Source of the DNA: a candidate division KSB1 bacterium
GTDB lineage: Bacteria; Zhuqueibacterota; Zhuqueibacteria; Zhuqueibacterales; Zhuqueibacteraceae
Assembly (NCBI GenBank): GCA_034506255.1
Contig: JAPDPX010000005.1
Coordinates: forward strand, 248,001 to 312,000
Length of the DNA stretch: 64,000 bases
Reading direction: 5' to 3'
The position numbers and the translations under genes are program-made. Below are positions 1-7,928 of this stretch, piece after piece. The notes under the pieces were generated by a model. The model made no database searches, was not told the DNA's origin, and saw only the letters and a program-made list of their open reading frames with translations. Position 1 is the first letter of the stretch, and each line of letters opens with the position of its first letter.

Positions 1-23
1 GAACGTTTGTGGACCGCCGGGAA

Positions 24-584
24 TTACTTCACGCGCTCCAGATACTTGCCCGTGCGCGTGTCGATCTTGATGGTGTCCCCCTCCTTCACGAACAACGGCA
101 CCTGCACCTTTGCGCCGGTTTCGATCACCGCGTTTTTCATGACGCCGGTGGCAGTGTCGCCCTTCACGGCCGGTTCGGCTTCGATCACCTTGAACTCGAT
201 GAAAAACGGCAGCGCCGCGGAAATGGCCTTGCCTTCATAGAACATGACGTGGCAAAGGTTGCCTTCCTTCAGGAAGCGCTTCTGCTCACCCAGCAAATCC
301 GCGGGAATGAAGGTCTGCTCATAGGTTTCGGTGTCCATGAAATAGAGATTGCCTTCGGACTCATACAGATACTGCATGTCCTTTTCTTCGAGCTGCACCT
401 CCTCGATTTTGTCGGACATGCGGAAGGTGTGATCGATGACGCGGCCGGTTTTGGCGTGCTTCAATTTCGTGCGCACCATGGCGCGCCAGTTGCCCGGATT
501 GAAGTGTTGGAACTCAACAATGATCCAGACATCATTGTTGTGCAGAATGGCCATGCCATTGCGAAAATCGGATGCTGCTGCCAT
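24..584 (-). CDS. efp: Translation elongation factor P
   Basis: This 186-residue protein matches EF-P over its whole length: an N-terminal KOW-like domain, two OB domains and the conserved C-terminal run KGDTATG ... VPLFVKEGD ... IDTRTGKYLERVK. EF-P enters stalled ribosomes and promotes peptide bonds at consecutive prolines. The ATG at 584 is preceded by AGGAG at a good distance, and the longer upstream frame overlaps mtgA and is not used. It lies 43 bp downstream of the transglycosylase gene and is probably co-transcribed with it. The loop tip, where E. coli EF-P carries the modified Lys34 (PGKGQ), reads PGNWR here, so residue 32 is Asn. Lysylation by EpmA or rhamnosylation by EarP at that position would therefore be impossible. 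Family assignment is secure; the functional meaning of the Asn is open. Confidence 0.96.
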   Translation of the reverse strand: MAAASDFRNGMAILHNNDVWIIVEFQHFNPGNWRAMVRTKLKHAKTGRVIDHTFRMSDKIEEVQLEEKDMQYLYESEGNLYFMDTETYEQTFIPADLLGEQKRFLKEGNLCHVMFYEGKAISAALPFFIEFKVIEAEPAVKGDTATGVMKNAVIETGAKVQVPLFVKEGDTIKIDTRTGKYLERVK

Positions 585-627
585 GAAAAAGACTCCTGAG
601 TTTCGGTTATGGAGCAAGACGTTGTTT

Positions 628-1659
628 TCAGTTTTGCCGGTGCACGGAATCCGGTGCGGCCGCGGCATCAAGGCTGTCAGCGCCGGGGTTGGCCGGCGTG
701 ACCGGAACGCCGGCACCTTCACCCGCCGCGGCGGAGGCGGCGGGTGAAGGTGCCGCCAGCAGCAATGAATCCGCCGCCCGCAGCATCTGCAGGGCTTCCA
801 CCGTGTCGCTTTCAGCGGGTCTCGCAGGCGCCGGCCGGTGACCGCCACCCGGCACCAGGGACACTCCCGCTGCTGCCAAAGCCCGGGCCTGCTCCGGCGT
901 GATCAGGCGATGCAGTTGCAACAGCCAAAGCACCCGCTGCTGCATGCGCTGGCAGGCTTTGGGCCGGCGATAGGGATTGAAGTATTTGGGATTCGGCAGC
1001 ATGCCCGCCAGCAGGGAGGCCTCCGCCCAATCGAGTGCGGCTGCCGGCTTGCCGAAATAGAAACGCGCCGCCGCCTCCGCGCCATAGATGCCCTCTCCCC
1101 ACTCGATCACGTTGAGATAGAGCTCGAGGATGCGTTCTTTCGAGAGGGTCTTTTCAAGCCGGCGCGTGACGATGATCTCGCGCAGCTTGCGCCGCAGTGT
1201 CTTTTGCCGGTGCAGAAAGGCATTGCGTGCAAGCTGCATGGTGATGGTGCTGGCGCCCCGTACATAGCGGCCCTTTTCGAGATTCTTTGCGAACGATTCC
1301 CTCAGCATCTCGAGATTGAAGCCCTGATGCCGGTAAAAAAGATCGTCTTCACTGACGATCACGGCCTGCTTGAGCTTGGATGAAATCCGTGCGGACGGGA
1401 CCCACAGCCGGATGGGGGAATGAAAGCGCTGCTCCCACTTGATTTGGCCGATTCGCGCCGTGGATTCCGGCTGATAGGCACGAATCCTGTCCTCATCGGG
1501 CAGGCCGCTGAAGAGCCACCACCAGCCGCCCGCCAGCACGAGCAGCAGGACGAGCGCCACAAAACAAAAACGCCGCTGGCGCGGGCTGAGTTTGCGCAGC
1601 GGCGAAAAGGACAAGCCATTTCGCCCGGCAACGGACGAACAAACGTCATCAGGCATCAT
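628..1659 (-). CDS. mtgA: Monofunctional peptidoglycan transglycosylase (GT51, MtgA-like)
   Basis: The 343-residue protein has a cytoplasmic N-terminus, one membrane anchor at about residues 32-52 (FVALVLLLVLAGGWWW) and a GT51 lysozyme-like domain at about 75-260. Diagnostic motifs are visible: EDDLFYRHQGF with the catalytic Glu, GASTITMQLARN, and RKLREIIVTRRLEKTLSK followed by ILELYLN. It would polymerise lipid II into glycan strands on the outer face of the inner membrane. There is no transpeptidase domain. The protein is about 100 residues longer than typical MtgA because of an Ala/Pro-rich, low-complexity C-terminal tail from about residue 275. Two adjacent ATG codons (1659, 1656) are possible starts, with no clear ribosome binding site. 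efp follows closely on the same strand. Confidence 0.92.
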   Translation of the reverse strand: MMPDDVCSSVAGRNGLSFSPLRKLSPRQRRFCFVALVLLLVLAGGWWWLFSGLPDEDRIRAYQPESTARIGQIKWEQRFHSPIRLWVPSARISSKLKQAVIVSEDDLFYRHQGFNLEMLRESFAKNLEKGRYVRGASTITMQLARNAFLHRQKTLRRKLREIIVTRRLEKTLSKERILELYLNVIEWGEGIYGAEAAARFYFGKPAAALDWAEASLLAGMLPNPKYFNPYRRPKACQRMQQRVLWLLQLHRLITPEQARALAAAGVSLVPGGGHRPAPARPAESDTVEALQMLRAADSLLLAAPSPAASAAAGEGAGVPVTPANPGADSLDAAAAPDSVHRQN

Positions 1660-1709
1660 TCATCGACGACAGAGATGATTCGTCCGGCCTGGCAGACACG
1701 CCGGAGCTC

Positions 1710-1913
1710 TTATTTCGCTTTCAAATTGATGGTGAAGCTCGCCTTGTTTCTCGTGATCTCAATGTTGTCTTCGCGCGCCAGCCAGCCGAGCGCCAGCCAC
1801 AACAATTTATCATCCGCGCCGGTCGCCTTCTTCAGATTGGTTGGCGTCATGCCCTGCTTGCCCTGCAGCGCATGCCAAATTTTACCGGCGACTTGACCGA
1901 TTTCTCCACTCAT
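1710..1913 (-). CDS. Small winged helix-turn-helix protein (DUF2582-like)
   Basis: A 67-residue protein starting MSGEIGQVAGKIW. It consists of one winged-helix fold: helix, turn (GMTPTNLKKATG), recognition-type helix (DDKLLWLALGWLARE) and a beta wing ending TINLKAK. It resembles the small DUF2582 winged-helix family found in Bacteroidetes and other bacteria, whose role is not established. The start at 1913 is favoured over the upstream codon at 1931 because AAGGAGGAG lies just before it. A good sigma-70-type promoter sits upstream at 2093-2121. A DNA-binding or protein-docking role is inference from the fold only. Confidence 0.8.
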   Translation of the reverse strand: MSGEIGQVAGKIWHALQGKQGMTPTNLKKATGADDKLLWLALGWLAREDNIEITRNKASFTINLKAK

Positions 1914-2092
1914 CAACTCCTCCTTAAGCAAAGGCTTTTCTCATGACCACCGGCGGGAATCCTCAACCTCGGTTCACGATCAGCCAGCCAGATGCCTGCT
2001 CGTGGTGGGCACGATCGGCACGATGCTGCAAACACGCGAACAACGCAAAGCGAGAATTCAATGGGCCGCAGGTGTTTTTCAAAACGGCGTAT

Positions 2093-2121
2093 GATATAGT
2101 GATTTGTCCCAGGAAAGTCAA
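2093..2121 (-). promoter_or_regulatory. Sigma-70-type promoter for the small winged-helix gene
   Basis: Reading the minus strand, TTGACT (2116-2121) and TATATC (2093-2098) are separated by exactly 17 bp. This is upstream of the winged-helix gene that starts at 1913, giving a leader of roughly 170 nt. It lies just beyond the stop of the kinase gene at 2130, so it separates that operon from the next gene. Confidence 0.6.
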
Positions 2122-2129
2122 GCTTTTTT

Positions 2130-4004
2130 TCAGATTTGCAAGAGGCGGGACAGCAGTTCACCGGCATCGGCAAAGCGTTTTGCCGGCTGCTTTTGCAGCG
2201 CCTGCAGCAGCACCTGTTGCAGTTCGGTCGAAATCGCCGGTGCACTCGCGGCCGGCGCGGCTGGATTTTCGTTCACAATGGCATAAGCCAGCGCATAGAG
2301 ATTCTCTCCCTGAAACGGCCGGCGGCCGGTGAACAGTTCGTACAACACCACGCCCAGAGAGAAGACGTCGCTGCGCCGATCAACTTCCAAATTGCTGATC
2401 TGTTCGGGTGACATATAGGCCGGCGTGCCGAGCATCTGGCCGGCCTGGGTAAGACGCAGAGCCGCCTGCTCGCGCCGTGCAATACCAAAATCCAACAGCT
2501 TGACGACTTGCTGGGAATTGACAATGATGTTGCTCGGCTTGAGATCACGATGGATGAGGCCGGCGGCATGCGCGGCGGCCAGCGCCGAGGCGATTTGCCG
2601 TGCGACTGCCAGCTTCTGGCTGAAATCGTTATTCGGCTGGCTCGCCCACTCATCCAGCGGCAAGCCTTCCACATATTCCATACACAAACAGGGCGCGCCG
2701 TCGATAAACTCCACGGCATAAATGATGGCAATGTTCGGGTGGCTGAGTTGCGAAAGCGCGCGCGCCTCCGCCAGCAAGCGGGCGCGCTGTGCTGGCTCAT
2801 GCCCAAGCTCCGGTGGCAGCACCTTGATCGCTGCCCGCCGCTGCAGATGTACGTCCTGCGCGCAGTAGACGACGCCCATGCCGCCCCGCCCAATCTCATA
2901 CAGAATTTCATAAGCGCCGATCCGATCCCCCGGCTGCAGTGGCAAGGTCACCGCGATCGTGCCGGCTGCAGTCGCTGACTCGACTTGGACAAGGGCGCTA
3001 GGCAGGGCGGCCAGCCAGTTCTGAAACAATGGCGAACGCAGTTGCACCATCTCGCCGGTCTCGGCAAGCAAGCCGAGGGCGCGCAGGGTTTGCAGCGCGA
3101 TGCGCTCCACCGCTGTGGTGGCGAGCGTCTCGGCCGGCAAACTCTGGCGGGCGCAGCGCTGCAGCAACGCCTGTTCGACCGGCTGCAGGCTTTGGTAATC
3201 GACTTGAAAAAAATTGCGCAGCGTTTCATCGTGCTGCATGCTGGCCAGAGCGGCATCGATTTCACCCAACTCCAGCGTGCGTTTGGCCAGCACTTGCAGC
3301 AGAAAGGGATGGCCGCCGGTGCAGGCAAAGAGTTGTGCTTGCACGGCAGCGTCAAAATCAGCCTGCGCGGTGAGGCTGCGGGCTTCCTCTTCTGAGAAAG
3401 GAGAAAGGTAAAGCGGCGGCGTGAAGCCGTGCAGAAAGGGCGAGGTTTCAGCGCCCTCGAACGTTTCCAGGCGCGCCAAACGGCGGGTGGCGGTCAACAG
3501 GCAGCGGACAGTCTCGCTGCCCTGCAGCACGCGGCGCAAGCGCGCCAGCAGCGGCACATCGTTCTGTGCCAGCGCGAGCAGGGCTTCTCCTTCGTCACAC
3601 AGCAGCAGCAGTCTTTTGTTGTGCGAGCGCGTTGTGCTTTGCAGCCGCCGCAGGATTTCGGGAGTGGACAACTTCTCCCAGTCGCGGTCGTAGTCGAAAC
3701 GGTCGCGGGCCTCATCGAGGCCGGCGAGCAAACTCTCGCGCAGGGTGTCGTCATCAACCGCGCCTTCCAAATCCCAATACAGCGGGAGGTAAACGGAATC
3801 GACCGAGAGCAGCACGCGACGCTCGAGCTCACGCAGCAGGGAAGTCTTGCCCATGCGGCGCAGGCCTGCGATCCACACCGCTTCGCGCGGGCCGTGCAAT
3901 AATTCGTCGATCAACGCCGCACGCCCGAAGAATTTCTCGCCGCGCACCCACTGGCCAATTACGAAGGGATGGGATTGCGTCATCATGTTCGGAGCCAATA
4001 CCAT
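2130..4004 (-). CDS. STAND-like P-loop NTPase fused to a Ser/Thr protein kinase
   Basis: This 624-residue protein has two modules. Residues about 15-340 are an AAA_16/STAND-like NTPase: FFGR entry motif at 25-28, P-loop GLRRMGKTS at 47-55, Walker B LLLLCDEGE around 133-140, then a helical sensor-like region. Residues about 363-624 are a Hanks-type kinase: Gly loop GRGGMGVVY 372-380, catalytic-pocket Lys394 in AAIKVL, HRDLKPSN from 485 with Asp487, DFG at 505-507 and GTPAYMSPEQ at 526-535. All key kinase residues are present. There is no membrane segment, so it should be cytosolic. It is the last gene of an operon whose preceding gene carries a related NTPase domain (GARRIGKTS) inside a membrane-anchored protein. 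The inferred role is a kinase output controlled by NTPase-NTPase contact. The start could also be one of the ATGs at 3986/3983. Confidence 0.9.
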   Translation of the reverse strand: MVLAPNMMTQSHPFVIGQWVRGEKFFGRAALIDELLHGPREAVWIAGLRRMGKTSLLRELERRVLLSVDSVYLPLYWDLEGAVDDDTLRESLLAGLDEARDRFDYDRDWEKLSTPEILRRLQSTTRSHNKRLLLLCDEGEALLALAQNDVPLLARLRRVLQGSETVRCLLTATRRLARLETFEGAETSPFLHGFTPPLYLSPFSEEEARSLTAQADFDAAVQAQLFACTGGHPFLLQVLAKRTLELGEIDAALASMQHDETLRNFFQVDYQSLQPVEQALLQRCARQSLPAETLATTAVERIALQTLRALGLLAETGEMVQLRSPLFQNWLAALPSALVQVESATAAGTIAVTLPLQPGDRIGAYEILYEIGRGGMGVVYCAQDVHLQRRAAIKVLPPELGHEPAQRARLLAEARALSQLSHPNIAIIYAVEFIDGAPCLCMEYVEGLPLDEWASQPNNDFSQKLAVARQIASALAAAHAAGLIHRDLKPSNIIVNSQQVVKLLDFGIARREQAALRLTQAGQMLGTPAYMSPEQISNLEVDRRSDVFSLGVVLYELFTGRRPFQGENLYALAYAIVNENPAAPAASAPAISTELQQVLLQALQKQPAKRFADAGELLSRLLQI

Positions 4005-4077
4005 TTTCTGCCGACGCGGCAGCGGCCAATCGCGAAACCCGGGTCGCCGCGTTGCGGCCAGCCTCGAACATCCACGT

Positions 4078-6180
4078 TCATGAGGCAGTCTCCTCTCTCA
4101 CTTCCTGCCGCAAGCGCTCGACCTCCGGCAAGCGGATGACACGCCGCCGGGTTTCGATGGCATGATTCACCAACCGCACGCAGAATTTCTGAATGAGAAA
4201 CGGCCGGCCCTCGGAAAGCTGCCAGATTCTTTCCGCTGCCTCCGGCGTGAATTTGAAAAACCCCCTGACCGGCTCATGAATGAGCTGCAGCGTCTCGGCG
4301 CGCGAAAGCGCCGGCATCGTGATTTGCTCGAAAAAATTGTACCACGGACTTGATTCACTCTCCCACTGTTTGCGGATGTTGCTACCGGTCAGCACCGCCA
4401 CCAGGTTCTCGCTGAATGACTTCATGAAAATCGAACGCAACTGCTGGTTGGTGCGCTCACTGTAGCGATTGAGTTCATCCACCTCATCGAGCAGGAAAAC
4501 CAGCCGCACGCGCTTGCCCGCCGCCCCGCGGTCATTTTCGCGGGCCTGCAAACACGCCAGGATGGTGCGCAAGTCTTCGGCGAACTCACGGTGGCCGTAG
4601 CCGGCACGCGGCTGCGGCTTTGCCACGGCCGCCGCCACCTTCGGGCCGAGCTGGTCGCGCGCTTCTTCGATGAGATGCGTGAAGAACGACTCTTCGGCCA
4701 CGCCCTGCAAATCCACCAGCACCGGCGCAAAATGATAAACCGGATCCTCCCGCTCCTTGAGCAGTCGCAGCAATTGATACTGCAACGAAGTCTTGCCGAT
4801 CCGCCGCGCTCCGGAGATCATCAGGCTGTTGTTGGGCAGGGTGCGCAAAATGCGCTCGAGCAATTGTCGCCGGCCGAAGAACATCTGGGCGTCGCGAATC
4901 GGCGCGCCGGCGATGTAGGGATTGTAGCGATTCACGAACGAAATGCGGCTGCGGATCAGGCGATTGACGACAAGGGCGCCGAGCACGAACACCAGACCCG
5001 CGCCGGTGATCAGCCAGAATTGCGCGGTTTGATACACCGGCGGCAGGCGGCGCAGGCGCAAACGTTCCGTGCTGGTGTGCTGTTGGCGATCGCGATCAGC
5101 CGCGGTCACGGTGATTTCGTTTTCGCCCAGGCGCAAGGGAATCGCGGCGGTGAAATGATATTTGCCCTCGGCATCCGGCAGCGGCTGGGCGGCCTCGGCT
5201 AGCGCGGCGCCATTCACCACAAAAGTGATCGCGGCGATGCCGGAATCATCTTGCGCATATCCGCGAATGCGCAGCGTCGGCGTGCGCACGCTGGCGGTGG
5301 CGGCCTCCGGCTCGCGCAGCACGAGTACCGGCGCGCCGGCCCGCACGTATTCGGTGCGGGTGATGGTCTCGCTGCGCGCGGCAGCGGCGGGCGCCGGCGC
5401 ACTCAGGCGGGCAATTTCGAATTGCACACGCTCGCGCCAGGCGGCGAGGGTGGCATCATTCGGCGCGAGTGTGGCGAGGCGATCAAAGCGGGCGAGCGCC
5501 TCGAAATAGCGGCCTTGCAGGTAGGCGGCCTGCGCAGCTTGCTGTTCTTGTGCGAGGGAATCAAACGCGGCAACCGGTTCCGCGCGCGCCGGGGAACTGC
5601 GCGCTGCCGGCGGATGCTCGGCAAACCAGCGCAGCATTTGTTGCCGGCTGGTTTCGTCCAGCGCTGGGTTTGCCGCCAGCAAGGAATCCAGGCGGCGAAT
5701 CGTGAAGCCCTGACCGAGGCGATAGCTCGCCTCCAACAGCGCCGTCCAGGGCAACACAGCCGGCGCGCGCGCGCTTTTCTGCACGTGCAACAGGGCAGTG
5801 GCGGCCTCACGCAGCCGCAGCAAATTGTTGTAATCCGCGGGCAGCTCGCGAATGGTGGCGTATTCCAGTTCGCGATCGAAATGCGCGAGAGCGCCGGCAT
5901 AATCGGCAAGGAAAAACAGTGCGCGGCCGAGTTGATAGTGCGGCAAATAATTGAAGGGGATCAAGCCCACCTCGCTCACGGCATCGCGGCGCGGCGCGGG
6001 CTTGATCGCCAGCGCGGCGCGAAAATCTTGCGCCGCTTCCTGCCACTGGCTCTTCTCGACCTTCTCCAGGCCGTTCAAGTAGTGCGTGGACCATTGCGCC
6101 ATGATTGCCGGTGCCGACAGCAGCAGCACGCCGGCGAGCAGCATCAGACACGGTCGCGGCCCATTCGATTGCTTCATCAT
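4078..6180 (-). CDS. Membrane-anchored sensor-like protein: TPR region, Ig-like domain, transmembrane helix, cytosolic P-loop NTPase
   Basis: The 700-residue protein begins with a signal peptide (about 1-29, ending in AIMAQ). A periplasmic TPR-like region follows (about 30-260; it ends with a LQGRYFEALARFDRLATLAP repeat). Next is a bacterial Ig-like beta domain (about 285-378; TPTLRIRGYAQDDSG). One transmembrane helix lies at 388-409. The cytosolic NTPase (about 430-700) has FFGR at 434-437, P-loop GARRIGKTS at 457-465 and Walker B VFLLDEVDEL at 561-570. The topology is that of a one-pass receptor: outside input, inside NTPase. Its start overlaps the stop of the outer-membrane barrel gene by 4 bp (ATGA), and the NTPase-kinase gene follows after about 75 bp. 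I do not know a named family with this full architecture. The function is inferred from layout only. Confidence 0.85.
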   Translation of the reverse strand: MMKQSNGPRPCLMLLAGVLLLSAPAIMAQWSTHYLNGLEKVEKSQWQEAAQDFRAALAIKPAPRRDAVSEVGLIPFNYLPHYQLGRALFFLADYAGALAHFDRELEYATIRELPADYNNLLRLREAATALLHVQKSARAPAVLPWTALLEASYRLGQGFTIRRLDSLLAANPALDETSRQQMLRWFAEHPPAARSSPARAEPVAAFDSLAQEQQAAQAAYLQGRYFEALARFDRLATLAPNDATLAAWRERVQFEIARLSAPAPAAAARSETITRTEYVRAGAPVLVLREPEAATASVRTPTLRIRGYAQDDSGIAAITFVVNGAALAEAAQPLPDAEGKYHFTAAIPLRLGENEITVTAADRDRQQHTSTERLRLRRLPPVYQTAQFWLITGAGLVFVLGALVVNRLIRSRISFVNRYNPYIAGAPIRDAQMFFGRRQLLERILRTLPNNSLMISGARRIGKTSLQYQLLRLLKEREDPVYHFAPVLVDLQGVAEESFFTHLIEEARDQLGPKVAAAVAKPQPRAGYGHREFAEDLRTILACLQARENDRGAAGKRVRLVFLLDEVDELNRYSERTNQQLRSIFMKSFSENLVAVLTGSNIRKQWESESSPWYNFFEQITMPALSRAETLQLIHEPVRGFFKFTPEAAERIWQLSEGRPFLIQKFCVRLVNHAIETRRRVIRLPEVERLRQEVREETAS

Positions 6181-7655
6181 AAGCGCAACACCGCCGAGCC
6201 GATCAGGCTGATTTGCCCTCGCTCCGGACTGACATCCAGACTCGTTTCGAAGCGCACCTTGTTGTTAAGCACGACGCCGGCGCCGGACGTGAAATGCAGG
6301 AAGCCGGATTTATCCGGAAACTCGCGCTGCACCGCTGCCGCGCGTGAAACAGCCTGCCAGCCGAAGTTGGGTTCGGAGTAAATCCCCAGGCGCAACGGCC
6401 AAATGCGGCCCAGTTGGATCAAACGATACTCCACGCCGGCGCGCCAGGAAACGTGATGGTACGCGGCAACGTCTCCCAGACCATCGGGGTCGCGGCCGGC
6501 GACGTCGTCTTGCGGCAAGTCATCATGCAGGCCCCGCAACAATCCGCGGCTGCGATAAAGCAGCACGTCCGCGCCCAGCAACAGGCGAACATGCGCCCGC
6601 CAACTCAGCCCGAAACCGAGAAAGTCAGGTAGATTGAGCGTGAAGGGCACGCGCTTTTCTTCGGCCGTGAAATGGAGGGAATCATCACGGCCGTCGCCGG
6701 GCGTGCGGTCGGGTAAAGTGTAAGCCGGCAGCGTGATGCGATTGACGATTTCATAGGCGGGCAGATGTTCATACACCGCGCCCAGCGTCCAGCGGGGACT
6801 TAATTCGAACAGCATGCCCAGGCTGTAGCCCGGCTTGAATTGGCTGCGCTGGGCATGATCGATGCGATAGAGGCCCTCAATGCGCACCGGCACGCTGGGC
6901 TCGGACATGCCGGCGAAGCTGGTTTGCTGCCACAGCGCCGGCTCGAAGTACTGGCGTTCGTCGAGCAGCAGCCGCAACTGCGTGGCGCGCAGCGAGAGGC
7001 CGAGATGCACGCCGCCGGGCAGCGTGCGCGCCACCACCACGGCATTGTGAATCACTTCACAATAGTGCTCGCTCGCCAGTCCCGGAAAGTTGCCGCCCGC
7101 ACCCAATTGCTCGGCCAGTGTCAACGGCCGGTTCAGCGCGAGGGTGAGAAATTGCCGGCGGCTGAAACTGAATTCCGAACGAAACGCCGCCTGGCGGAAG
7201 GCCGCGAAGGTGAAGCCCCATTGCGGATAGGTGATGTTGACGAGCGTTTGGTCAAAGATCCGTTGATAGTGCCGTGCGCGGCCGCTGGGCCGCTCCTGCC
7301 GGCTGACGGCAAAATCCGTGGTGTGCCAGCCGGCGCTGTGGCTCAAGCTGATTTCCGGCGTCGACAAAAAACTGATGCCGGCGGGATTGATAGCCGCGGC
7401 CGTGGCATCATCTGCGATGGCGATGAACGCGCCGCCCAGACTCGCGGGCCGGCTCGCGGGTTGAATCGGAACCAGGCGAAATTGCGTAAAGGCGAAATCT
7501 GCCAAACGCGGGCGGCTGGTTTGACTGCACGCGGCGCCGGAGAGCATGATCAGCGATAGCCCCACCAGAATGCCGGCGAGGTGATGGCGCCGCAGCGGCG
7601 CAGCCCGCAAGCAGACCGGGACAGAATTTTTCAGAGAAATCGCAGCTCTCATCAT
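6177..7655 (-). CDS. FadL/PorV-type outer-membrane beta-barrel protein
   Basis: A predicted 492-residue exported protein with a hydrophobic signal segment (HLAGILVGLSLIMLSGAAC) and then a barrel-like sequence. The stretch ASLGGAFIAIADDATAAAINPAGI is the signature seen in OMPP1/FadL and PorV/PorQ-type barrels (DDATA..NPAG). It is followed by alternating amphipathic strands and a typical barrel end (LIGSAVLRL). FadL proteins move hydrophobic molecules across the outer membrane, whereas PorV-type proteins serve type IX secretion. The sequence alone does not decide between them. The start was chosen at the ATG pair 7655/7652, directly before the signal peptide, since the upstream frame lacks coding character. 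It heads the operon with the sensor-like NTPase protein (4-bp overlap), which suggests a shared envelope function. Confidence 0.82.
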   Translation of the reverse strand: MMRAAISLKNSVPVCLRAAPLRRHHLAGILVGLSLIMLSGAACSQTSRPRLADFAFTQFRLVPIQPASRPASLGGAFIAIADDATAAAINPAGISFLSTPEISLSHSAGWHTTDFAVSRQERPSGRARHYQRIFDQTLVNITYPQWGFTFAAFRQAAFRSEFSFSRRQFLTLALNRPLTLAEQLGAGGNFPGLASEHYCEVIHNAVVVARTLPGGVHLGLSLRATQLRLLLDERQYFEPALWQQTSFAGMSEPSVPVRIEGLYRIDHAQRSQFKPGYSLGMLFELSPRWTLGAVYEHLPAYEIVNRITLPAYTLPDRTPGDGRDDSLHFTAEEKRVPFTLNLPDFLGFGLSWRAHVRLLLGADVLLYRSRGLLRGLHDDLPQDDVAGRDPDGLGDVAAYHHVSWRAGVEYRLIQLGRIWPLRLGIYSEPNFGWQAVSRAAAVQREFPDKSGFLHFTSGAGVVLNNKVRFETSLDVSPERGQISLIGSAVLRL

Positions 7656-7683
7656 CGGCTCGACAATGAAATTCACTGCCGGC

Positions 7684-7711
7684 AAGATAGCGCTTTGCCC
7701 TGGAATTTCAA
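7684..7711 (-). promoter_or_regulatory. Promoter for the barrel/NTPase/kinase operon
   Basis: On the minus strand TTGAAA (7706-7711) and TATCTT (7684-7689) are spaced by 16 bp. They lie about 30 bp upstream of the barrel gene start at 7655. The divergent promoter at 7741-7769 lies back to back with it. Confidence 0.5.
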
Positions 7712-7740
7712 GGGGATTTTTGGCAACCGGCGCTGCCCGC

Positions 7741-7769
7741 TTGACATTGCAGCGATAAAAGCGTAATGT
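7741..7769 (+). promoter_or_regulatory. Promoter for the sigma-54 activator gene
   Basis: TTGACA (7741-7746) and TAATGT (7764-7769) are separated by 17 bp. This gives an untranslated leader of about 150 nt before the regulator start near 7929. The -35 box is a perfect consensus. Confidence 0.6.
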
Positions 7770-7928
7770 GATCGGCGCCGGAGCGCGCGTCTGGCCTTTT
7801 GGCAAAAGCGTTCCCGCAACGGCTTGGCCGCTGCATCAAAAACCGCTGAGTTCCGACGAGGCTCGCAGTCTTGAAAACCTCGGCTGAGCCGGGGTTGAGG
7901 CACTTTCGGACGGACAAGAATACCCCGC

